Assembly (NCBI GenBank): GCA_018239665.1
Contig: JAFEGV010000006.1
Coordinates: forward strand, 1 to 58,685
Source: Verrucomicrobiota bacterium
Lineage (GTDB): Bacteria > Chlamydiota > Chlamydiia > Chlamydiales > Rhabdochlamydiaceae
Length of the DNA stretch: 58,685 nucleotides
Reading direction: 5' to 3'
The first letter of the stretch is position 1; the number at the start of each line of letters is the position of its first letter. This document shows, in pieces, positions 46,857 to 54,262 of this stretch. The notes under the pieces are model-generated. The model saw only the letters and a program-made list of their open reading frames with translations, did no database searches and had not been told where the DNA came from. The position numbers and the translations under genes were made by a program.

Positions 46857-48577
46857 GCGCCGACACAGGATCCCTTAATCTCACATGGTCCAACTTGATC
46901 ATCGATCAACTCCTGAAACAGGGCGTCCGGTATTTTTGCTTAGGCGCCGGATCCCGCTCAACTCCCCTTGCCCTTGCCATCGCCGACCACCCCGACACGC
47001 AGCACCTGGTTCATTTTGATGAAAGGGGCGTCGGTTTTCATGCCCTCGGCTATTCGAAGGCCACCGGACTTCCTGCAGTGATCGTTGTCACATCGGGAAC
47101 CGCTGTCGCCAACTTGTTCCCTGCGATCATGGAAGCTAGCAACGAGAGGGTCCCTCTGATCCTGTTGACGTCGGACCGCCCTCACGAGCTGCGCGATTGC
47201 GGCGCCAACCAAACCTGCGACCAGATCAAGCTGTTCTCCGATTATGTGAGGTGGCAGGACGATCTTCCTTGTCCGACAACAGAAATCTCGGAACGTTATC
47301 TCGCAACGACGATCGCCCAAGCGGTCTACCGCAGCCGGCATGGACACCCGGGACCTGTCCATCTCAACTGTCCGTTCCGCGAACCTCTCTTTTCATTATC
47401 TCTTCCTCCGATTCCGGACGTTTCTCCCACTTTTTATGAAACAACGCAAACGATGCCAGCTGTCTCAACCCTGGAACGCTGGGCAGAGTGTTTCCAAGAC
47501 ACGCCCAAAGGGATCATTGTTGCGGGATCTTTGCCCGCGCGCCAAAAAATGGACCCGGTCTTCCAACTCGCCTCAATCCTCAAATGGCCCATCCTTCCCG
47601 ATATCCTCTCTCAAGTCAGGTCCTCCGGCTACAACCATGAAGTGATCCGCCACTACGACGCTCTTCTGAAAGCGAACCCAAGCTACAAGCCCGACCTCGT
47701 CCTCCATTTGGGAGACCGGCTTGTGTCCAAAACGCTTGCCCAATGGTTAAAAACGCTTGACTGCCCCTATTTTCAAGTCTCCGACCACCCCTGCCGCCAA
47801 GATCCCGACCACATTGTGACGCATCGCCTAGCCGTGGATCCTTCCCTATTTTGCAAAGAGATCGCAGGCTTTGTCGAAGAAAGGTCCCCTACCGATTGGT
47901 TCGGCGCCTGGAAGACAGCTTCCGATAAAATGGAGCAGCATTTAGGCGCTATGATCGATAACCAGGCCGATCTGACAGAGCCCGGCATCGCACGCTCGTT
48001 ATCGAACAGCCTGAACCCTTCCTGGTCGCTATTTATCGGCAGCAGCATGCCGATCCGCGATACCGACCAATTTTTATTTCCGAAGCAGCCCATCGGCCCC
48101 ATCTTTGGAAACCGCGGCGTCAGCGGCATCGACGGCAACATCGCTACCGCCATTGGGATCGCGCAAGGGATGCAGCAACCCACCTTTGCCCTGTTCGGCG
48201 ATCTGGCATTTCTCCACGACATCAATTCCCTTGCCCAATTGCGGCAAGCGCAATATCCCGTCGTCATCCTCGTCATCAACAACCATGGCGGCGGCATTTT
48301 TTCATTTTTGCCGATTGCGCAGCGCAAAGACGTTCTCGAAGAATTCTTCGTCGCTTCCCATCCCTACAACTTCCAAAACGCCGCCGAGCTGTTCCAAATC
48401 CCTTACTTCCGCCCCCATAATCCCCGAGATTGGGAACAGCTCTTTTCCGACCTGCTCGCCAATCCCTGCTCCGCCATCGTGGAAATCCAAACAAGGCGCG
48501 CTGAAAATCTCTTGCTCCACCAGGAAATCCAACAGTCGGTGATTGAATGCTTGAATGCGACACACACGGCGACATAG
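46853..48577 (+). CDS. menD: SEPHCHC synthase MenD
   Basis: 574 residues. Thiamine-diphosphate enzyme that joins 2-oxoglutarate and isochorismate. Conserved stretches: GAGSRSTPLALAIADHP, HFDERGVGFHALGYSKATG, VTSGTAVANLFPAIMEA, LTSDRPHELRDCGANQTCDQ-type region and, in the TPP domain, NRGVSGIDGNIATAIGIA, FGDLAFLHDINSLAQL and INNHGGGIFSFLP. Glu in HFDERG is the TPP-activating residue of the family. It overlaps menH by 31 bp, so the menH start may be slightly downstream. Confidence 0.96.
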   Translation: MSADTGSLNLTWSNLIIDQLLKQGVRYFCLGAGSRSTPLALAIADHPDTQHLVHFDERGVGFHALGYSKATGLPAVIVVTSGTAVANLFPAIMEASNERVPLILLTSDRPHELRDCGANQTCDQIKLFSDYVRWQDDLPCPTTEISERYLATTIAQAVYRSRHGHPGPVHLNCPFREPLFSLSLPPIPDVSPTFYETTQTMPAVSTLERWAECFQDTPKGIIVAGSLPARQKMDPVFQLASILKWPILPDILSQVRSSGYNHEVIRHYDALLKANPSYKPDLVLHLGDRLVSKTLAQWLKTLDCPYFQVSDHPCRQDPDHIVTHRLAVDPSLFCKEIAGFVEERSPTDWFGAWKTASDKMEQHLGAMIDNQADLTEPGIARSLSNSLNPSWSLFIGSSMPIRDTDQFLFPKQPIGPIFGNRGVSGIDGNIATAIGIAQGMQQPTFALFGDLAFLHDINSLAQLRQAQYPVVILVINNHGGGIFSFLPIAQRKDVLEEFFVASHPYNFQNAAELFQIPYFRPHNPRDWEQLFSDLLANPCSAIVEIQTRRAENLLLHQEIQQSVIECLNATHTAT

Positions 48578-49254
48578 CAAAGCCTGCCCTCGTCTTTTTG
48601 CACGGTTTTTTAGGCGCGCGCGAGGACTGGACGCCGATGATCGACAAACTCAAGCGCAATTTTTTTTGCGTGGCGTTGGAACTTGGGCCCCTTGATGCCA
48701 TTGAGCGCACGGTAAAACAATTGCCCTTGCATGAGCCCGCCTACGTCGGCTATTCGATGGGAGGCCGGGCTGCCCTCCAACTTCCACCGACTTGCCCCTC
48801 CATCATTCTCTCTGCGCACACCGGCCTTGACACAGAACAAGAAAAAAAGCTGCGCTGGGAAGAGGACCTCCATTGGGCCCAGATGCTCGAGACCCAACCG
48901 ATCCGATCGTTCCTAGAAAAATGGTATGCGCAGCCCCTTTTCCAATCGCTTCGCAAACAGCAGGCGCTGTTCGAGCAAATCTTGCAAAGAAGGTCGTGCC
49001 AAGACCCCGTGAAATTAGCTTCGATCCTGCGGCAAATGAGCCTTGGGAAACAAAAAAAGATCACCGCGTACCATCCGAAAACCCTGTTCCTGTTCGGCGA
49101 AGAAGATTTGAAATATGAACAGCTTTACGCTAAACTCCCACAGACAGTTCTAAGAAAGAAAATTCCGAAGGCCGGCCACGCCATCCATCTGGAAAATCCC
49201 GATGCATGCGTTAAGGCGATTGAACAATGGAGATTTACTGATGCAAACAATTGA
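48547..49254 (+). CDS. menH: SHCHC synthase MenH (alpha/beta hydrolase fold)
   Basis: 235 residues. Eliminates pyruvate from SEPHCHC. The fold shows [12 protein letters not shown], nucleophile Ser in [22 protein letters not shown] with an acidic residue, and the catalytic His in [12 protein letters not shown]. The family is related to hydrolases; the men operon position between menD and menB decides the assignment. Overlaps menB by 14 bp. Confidence 0.9.
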   Translation: MLECDTHGDIAKPALVFLHGFLGAREDWTPMIDKLKRNFFCVALELGPLDAIERTVKQLPLHEPAYVGYSMGGRAALQLPPTCPSIILSAHTGLDTEQEKKLRWEEDLHWAQMLETQPIRSFLEKWYAQPLFQSLRKQQALFEQILQRRSCQDPVKLASILRQMSLGKQKKITAYHPKTLFLFGEEDLKYEQLYAKLPQTVLRKKIPKAGHAIHLENPDACVKAIEQWRFTDANN

Positions 49255-50080
49255 AAACACACAGACCATCGATTGGACAAGCTGCGGCTCATACACTGAT
49301 ATTCTCTATCACAAAGCAGAAGGCATCGCCAAGATCACCATCAACCGCCCTGAAGTCCGTAACGCCTTCCGCCCCCATACCGTGACTGAAATGTCGCATG
49401 CCCTCAACGACGCGCGTGACGATCAGCAGATCGGTGTCATCATCTTGACAGGCCAAGGCAAAGAAGCGTTCTGCTCCGGCGGAGACCAACGGATCCGCGG
49501 ACACGCCGGTTATGTTGACGACGACGGGATCCACCGCTTGAACGTCCTCGACTTCCAACGGCAAATCCGCAGCTGCCCAAAGCCGGTGATCGCCATGGTC
49601 GCAGGATTTGCGATCGGCGGCGGCCACGTGCTCCATGTCGTCTGCGATCTTTCCATTGCCGCAGACAATGCGATTTTCGGACAAGTCGGCCCTAAAGTCG
49701 GCTCTTTCGACGGAGGCTATGGCTCCAGCTACCTCTCCAGGATCGTCGGACAGAAAAAAGCGCGGGAAATCTGGTACCTCTGCAGACGCTATAATGCCCA
49801 GGAAGCGTTGGAAATGGGGCTTGTCAACATCGTCGTCCCCTACGAAAAACTCGAAGAGACCACTGTCCAATGGTGCCGCGAAATCCTCCTCCATTCTCCC
49901 CTTGCCATCCGCTGCCTGAAATCGGCCTTCAATGCCGATTGCGATGGGCAAGCAGGGCTGCAAGAGCTCGCCGGCAACGCCACATTGCTCTACTACATGT
50001 CGGAAGAAGCGAAAGAAGGACATCGCGCTTACCTTGAAAAGCGCCGTCCCGACTTTTCCCAATTTCCAAAAAGGCCTTAA
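49241..50080 (+). CDS. menB: 1,4-dihydroxy-2-naphthoyl-CoA synthase
   Basis: 279 residues from the ATG at 49241, which has ggag eight bases upstream; an earlier in-frame start at 49202 lies inside menH. Closes the naphthoquinone ring of succinylbenzoyl-CoA. Crotonase motifs: [65 protein letters not shown] and the end [21 protein letters not shown] is specific to MenB among crotonases. Confidence 0.97.
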   Translation: MQTIENTQTIDWTSCGSYTDILYHKAEGIAKITINRPEVRNAFRPHTVTEMSHALNDARDDQQIGVIILTGQGKEAFCSGGDQRIRGHAGYVDDDGIHRLNVLDFQRQIRSCPKPVIAMVAGFAIGGGHVLHVVCDLSIAADNAIFGQVGPKVGSFDGGYGSSYLSRIVGQKKAREIWYLCRRYNAQEALEMGLVNIVVPYEKLEETTVQWCREILLHSPLAIRCLKSAFNADCDGQAGLQELAGNATLLYYMSEEAKEGHRAYLEKRRPDFSQFPKRP

Positions 50081-50083
50081 GCG

Positions 50084-50953
50084 ATGAACAAAATCCTCAT
50101 TTGGACAATGGCCTGCCGGCCAAAGACACTGATTGCCAGCATCAGCCCCGTATTGATCGGTACGACGCTGGCGCTTTCCCAAGGTCATTTCGATCTGAGG
50201 ATGTTCTTGTTCACATTGGCAACCGCGCTCGGGATCCAAGTCTCGACCAACTTTGCCAATGACTACTTTGACTTCATCAAAGGCGCCGATAACGAGAAGC
50301 GCAAAGGCCCGACCCGAGTCGTCCAAGCAGGACTGGTCAGCTTGCGCCAAATGAAAACAGGACTGTTGGTCTGCCTGTTCGTTACATTCCTTTCCGGATG
50401 CTACCTGATCTGGCATGGAGGAATTTTCCTCTCATGCCTCCTCTCGCTTTCTCTTTTGCTTGCCGTCGTCTATACGGGAGGGCCCTTTCCGCTCGCTTAT
50501 TTGGGGCTCGGCGAACTATTCGTCTTTTTGTTCTTCGGCCTTGCCGCCGTGTCCGGGACCTATTACCTGCAAACAGGGACTGTCACCCTGACCTCCCTTC
50601 TTGCCGGCATCGCGCCCGGAGCGCTCTCAACGGCTATCCTGATCGTCAACAACGTCCGCGACATCGATGAAGATAAAGAAGCGAACAAAAAAACCCTGGC
50701 CGTCCGTTTTGGGCTGACATTCGGAAAGATCGAGTACCTCTTTGCCATTTTGCTCACACTTCTTCCCCTGATCTGCTTTTTCCGGTCCCATCCCTATACC
50801 CTTATTACACTGAGCATCTTTCTGCCGGCAATCCCATCCATGAGGCTGATGCTGAACCACACCGAACCATCCCAACTCAACATCTTGTTCTCACAAACAG
50901 GAAAGCTCTTATGGCTGTACACACTCCTTTTCTGCCTCGGATGGATGCTGTAG
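50084..50953 (+). CDS. menA: DHNA prenyltransferase MenA
   Basis: 289 residues, about eight membrane spans. Attaches the isoprenoid tail to DHNA in the inner membrane. UbiA-family signatures: RPKTLIASISPVLIGTTLA, the Asp-rich motif NFANDYFDFIKGAD, RKGPTRVVQAGL and the second Asp-rich motif NNVRDIDEDKEANKKTLAVR. Starts 3 bp after menB and overlaps menC by 13 bp. Its lipid donor would come from the MEP pathway (dxs is in this window). Confidence 0.96.
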   Translation: MNKILIWTMACRPKTLIASISPVLIGTTLALSQGHFDLRMFLFTLATALGIQVSTNFANDYFDFIKGADNEKRKGPTRVVQAGLVSLRQMKTGLLVCLFVTFLSGCYLIWHGGIFLSCLLSLSLLLAVVYTGGPFPLAYLGLGELFVFLFFGLAAVSGTYYLQTGTVTLTSLLAGIAPGALSTAILIVNNVRDIDEDKEANKKTLAVRFGLTFGKIEYLFAILLTLLPLICFFRSHPYTLITLSIFLPAIPSMRLMLNHTEPSQLNILFSQTGKLLWLYTLLFCLGWML

Positions 50954-51873
50954 CGTCTTGGAGGCTCTACCACTATACCCTTCCATTAAGCACGTTTTCA
51001 GATAAGCGGGAAGGATTGATTCTGCAAACAACATTTGCCGATGGCGCATGCGGCTGGGGAGAGATCGCTCCTTTGCCTGAGCGGAGCAAAGAGACATTGG
51101 ATGAGGCCAAGGAGCAACTTCTCCAAGCTCTTCATGGGAAACTGCGCTCCCCGCCTTTTCCATCCGTTGCATTCGGACTAGAGTGCGCGCTAACTCCCTA
51201 CAAGGCTCCGAGAGTCCGTTTTCCCCTTTGGGCCCTTCTGGCAGGAACGCCTAAAGCAATCCATGAAAAAGCAATCCGCGCCGAGCTAGAGGGATTTCGC
51301 GCCATTAAGATCAAAGTCTCTAACTTAAGTCCATCCGATGCAGAGCAAGCCATCAGGCCTCTGATCGGCAAATTTCAATTGCGCATCGATGTCAACCGCG
51401 CTTGGAGCTTCGATCAAGCAGTCGAATTCTTTTCCCAATTTCCCAAGTCCGCAATTGCCTGCATTGAGGAACCGACGCATGAACTGGACCGCTTGCATGA
51501 TTTTCCATTCCCATTCGCTTTAGACGAGTCGCTTTCCGAGATCCCTTTTTCCAAAATTGCGGCCTTTCCCCATCTGACAACGCTCATCATCAAGCCCACG
51601 GTCACAGGCGGAAGCTACGCCCTCAAGATCCTCGAACAGCTTGGCAAACAGATCATCTTCACAGGAGCCTTTGAAAGCGGGATCGGCACTGCGCAGATCG
51701 CAATCTTTGCCCACAGATTAAATCTGATGGAAAATCCGCTCGGTTTAGACACCTACCGATTTCTTAAAGAAGACCTTCTTCAATCGCCCCTTGATTTTTC
51801 TCAAGGGACTTTACAACTCCCGTCCCAATTTAACTTAAATCTCCAACATCTTGCCGAGGTAGCTCATGGATGA
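50941..51873 (+). CDS. menC: o-Succinylbenzoate synthase
   Basis: 310 residues from the ATG at 50941; an in-frame ATG at 50911 would lengthen the overlap with menA to 43 bp. Enolase-superfamily enzyme that dehydrates SHCHC. Visible are GWGEIAPLP, the catalytic Lys stretch FRAIKIKVS, metal ligands in RIDVNRAW, CIEEP and FALDESL, the second Lys in LIIKPTVTGG, and AFESGIGTAQI. Overlaps menE by 8 bp. Confidence 0.92.
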   Translation: MDAVASWRLYHYTLPLSTFSDKREGLILQTTFADGACGWGEIAPLPERSKETLDEAKEQLLQALHGKLRSPPFPSVAFGLECALTPYKAPRVRFPLWALLAGTPKAIHEKAIRAELEGFRAIKIKVSNLSPSDAEQAIRPLIGKFQLRIDVNRAWSFDQAVEFFSQFPKSAIACIEEPTHELDRLHDFPFPFALDESLSEIPFSKIAAFPHLTTLIIKPTVTGGSYALKILEQLGKQIIFTGAFESGIGTAQIAIFAHRLNLMENPLGLDTYRFLKEDLLQSPLDFSQGTLQLPSQFNLNLQHLAEVAHG

Positions 51874-53224
51874 TTTATTGTGTCCCGTTCATGAGCATGC
51901 AAAAAAAAATCCCGAACGGATCGCGATCGAGTCGCCCGAATGCATTTTAACCTACGGCCAACTCGATGCAGCCATCGCAAACCACTGCAACAAACTAAAA
52001 ACATTATCGATCGAACCTAATGCCCATGTCGCCTTTGTCGCTAAAACTTCCCTTCCTTCCATCCTCCTCTTATTCGCCCTTTTCCGCCTCAAGGCCACCG
52101 CTTGCCCGTTAAGCTTCCGCACACCGCCGGAACAACTCCCCTCCCTTGCGCAACAATGCAGCGCCTCGCATCTCATAAACGCAGAAGATTTGCCCATTGA
52201 AAAAGCGCCTTTTCCTTGTCCAACTCCAACTTACTCCTCCGATCAGCTCGCCACCATCCTCATGACATCAGGATCTAGCGGAAGACCGAAGGCCGCCTGC
52301 CATACCATCGACAACCATTTTGCCAATGCCCAAGGCGCCATATCACCTCTTCAATGCACGACAGCCACGCGCTGGCTCCTTTCCCTCCCCCTCTTCCATA
52401 TCGGCGGCCTCGCCATCCTGTTCCGGACATTTTTAGCAGGCGGCGCCATCGTCCTGACCGATAAACCTCTCTACGCCGCTCTAGAGGAAAGACTCATTTC
52501 ACACGCATCCTTTGTTCCCACACAGCTCTTCCGCCTCCTCCAAGAACCTCAGGAGCGGATCGCCAAGATCGCACAATCTGCAACCTGCATCTTGATCGGC
52601 GGAGCTCCCCTTTCATCTTCGCTTGCTCAAAAAGCCTTTGTCCATCGCCTCCCCCTATTCACCGCCTATGGAATGACCGAGATGAGCTCGATGATCACGT
52701 TGGCGCAGCCGCAAGAGATCGCATCCCATCTGCACATGGGAAAGCCTCTTCCCTATCGGCAAGTGCGTATTGACGAACATGGAGAGATCTTAGTTCGAGG
52801 AAAGACTCTATTCGCAGGGTATTGGGACCCGGTCCTGCAAAAAATCATTTCAGCGACATCTGATGGATGGCTGCCGACAAAAGACCTAGGAGCGCTTGAC
52901 GATCAGGGCTATCTCACTCTGCTCGGCCGCAAGGACCGGATGTTCATTTCCGGCGGCGAAAACATCCAGCCGGAAGAAATTGAAGCCGCCTTGTGCCGGG
53001 TCCCCGGCATTCTGGCTGCGCACGTGATTCCCACCGAAGATGCTGAGTTCGGACAGCGCCCTGTCGCCTATCTTCTCGAAGATTCTTGCGAGCACACCCT
53101 TGAAAGTGTCCGCGCAGCTTTGCGCGGAACCCTTCCCTCCTTCAAGCATCCCATCAAAATTTTTCCTTATACAAATGAAATGAAAAACGGGATGAAAATA
53201 GTAAAAAAAAATCAATATAATTGA
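51866..53224 (+). CDS. menE: o-Succinylbenzoate-CoA ligase
   Basis: 452 residues. Activates o-succinylbenzoate with ATP and CoA for MenB. Acyl-adenylate motifs: MTSGSSGRPKAACHT (P-loop), LSLPLFHIGGLAI, FTAYGMTEMSSMI, WLPTKDLGALDDQGYLTL, GRKDRMFISGGENIQPEEIE and a C-terminal catalytic lysine in NGMKIVKK. Last gene of the operon. The stop codon overlaps the -35 of the next gene's promoter. No separate thioesterase gene (menI) is next to it. Confidence 0.95.
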   Translation: MDDLLCPVHEHAKKNPERIAIESPECILTYGQLDAAIANHCNKLKTLSIEPNAHVAFVAKTSLPSILLLFALFRLKATACPLSFRTPPEQLPSLAQQCSASHLINAEDLPIEKAPFPCPTPTYSSDQLATILMTSGSSGRPKAACHTIDNHFANAQGAISPLQCTTATRWLLSLPLFHIGGLAILFRTFLAGGAIVLTDKPLYAALEERLISHASFVPTQLFRLLQEPQERIAKIAQSATCILIGGAPLSSSLAQKAFVHRLPLFTAYGMTEMSSMITLAQPQEIASHLHMGKPLPYRQVRIDEHGEILVRGKTLFAGYWDPVLQKIISATSDGWLPTKDLGALDDQGYLTLLGRKDRMFISGGENIQPEEIEAALCRVPGILAAHVIPTEDAEFGQRPVAYLLEDSCEHTLESVRAALRGTLPSFKHPIKIFPYTNEMKNGMKIVKKNQYN

Positions 53225-53249
53225 AAAACAGCGAACAAGAATCTATAAT
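53221..53249 (+). promoter_or_regulatory. Promoter of the second Inc-like gene
   Basis: ttgaaa (53221-53226), 17-bp spacer, tataat (53244-53249): nearly a consensus housekeeping promoter. It overlaps the menE stop codon and lies 33 bp before the ATG at 53282. It separates this gene from the men operon. Confidence 0.75.
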
Positions 53250-53281
53250 GAAACCCTAATTTTTTAAAATATGGTGTTACC

Positions 53282-54052
53282 ATGTCGGTTTCAAATGCCA
53301 CAGCAATTCCGCCTCACCTTTCCCATGATGTAACCGGCGGATATCCACTGCACACTCCTGAAATCCCGAGCGCTGAGCCCTCCGATTGCATGCAAAGCAT
53401 TGTCGCATGGTTACGAAGCGATGAAACCCCTTTGATCCTTAAAGCCGGCGCAATGTTTGCAGGAGTCATTGCAACGGTAGCTGCAGGGGTTGCAATCGGC
53501 TATCCGCTCCTCGTCTCTGCGATCGTCTTGATCCCAACGACAGTCTGGGCAGCTTTTGCATGGAGCCAATTATCATCCAAAGAGAATGCAGCTCAAGAAG
53601 CTTCTGCAAATGCTCAAAGAATCGCTGCCCAGATCGCTAGTCGAGCTAATGAAGCGCAACAAGCATTCAATGCCATTAAAGAAGCTGTCGGCGGAGAAGC
53701 AGCATTCAACGCCCTTCCCGTCCTTGATATCGGCGATCGAACAGGTCGTACAGGCTATCTGGATTTTCTTCGACCCAATGATTTGGCCCATTCCGTCATG
53801 AGAGGCACCGATGCGGGCGGTAGACCATTTATCAGCCTAAAGCTTAACGTTCCTTCTGAAAGTGGACACCCTCCCTATCAGACTGCGATCACATTTTTCC
53901 AACGTTTTGCAACGGGCGGGGAATGGACTTGGGGCTCTCAAAACTATCAGGGGAATCCGGTCAATTTCGGAAACCGCCTCACACCTCAAGATCTGGCGAT
54001 CATCCGACAGATTATCGTCGATAGAAACCACCCTCAGCTCAGCCTTGTATAA
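53282..54052 (+). CDS. Inc-like protein with one membrane hairpin
   Basis: 256 residues. A bilobed hydrophobic block at about 56-100 (LKAGAMFAGVIATVAAGVAIG, then LLVSAIVLIPTTVWAAFAW) follows a polar N terminus without signal peptide. Residues 100-140 are Ala/Gln-rich and coiled-coil-like. The C-terminal 100 residues look like a folded domain (GYLDFLRPNDLAHSVMRG, GEWTWGSQNYQGN, LAIIRQIIVDRN) that I do not recognise. The paired hydrophobic segments suit chlamydial Inc proteins. It has its own strong promoter and a perfect hairpin terminator, so it is a single-gene unit. Confidence 0.7.
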   Translation: MSVSNATAIPPHLSHDVTGGYPLHTPEIPSAEPSDCMQSIVAWLRSDETPLILKAGAMFAGVIATVAAGVAIGYPLLVSAIVLIPTTVWAAFAWSQLSSKENAAQEASANAQRIAAQIASRANEAQQAFNAIKEAVGGEAAFNALPVLDIGDRTGRTGYLDFLRPNDLAHSVMRGTDAGGRPFISLKLNVPSESGHPPYQTAITFFQRFATGGEWTWGSQNYQGNPVNFGNRLTPQDLAIIRQIIVDRNHPQLSLV

Positions 54053-54081
54053 TTCGCCTACTGACAGTCGAACTTAAGAGA

Positions 54082-54128
54082 TTTATTTAACCGGGAAGGG
54101 GTTTCTAACCCCTTCCCGGTTAAATAAA
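54082..54128. terminator. Perfect 22-bp hairpin terminator
   Basis: A perfect 22-bp inverted repeat (54082-54103 with 54107-54128) with a 3-nt loop; GC-rich core, AT-rich base with A and T runs on the two sides, so it could act in both directions. It lies about 30 bp after the Inc-like gene. Confidence 0.85.
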
Positions 54129-54262
54129 CTCCTTAGAGGGCAAATACTCCGAGGCCTTTGGCCCTAAAAAGTTACAAAGTCGAGTTAAAATACCCTTCCC
54201 TTTAATATTAAGATTCTGTAAAACGTACAGACTGATAATCTAACCAATCCAATTGGACAAGA

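Noticed and set aside
49289..50416. 375-codon minus-strand frame
   Set aside because: Antisense to menB and menA; long only because of the codon bias of those genes.
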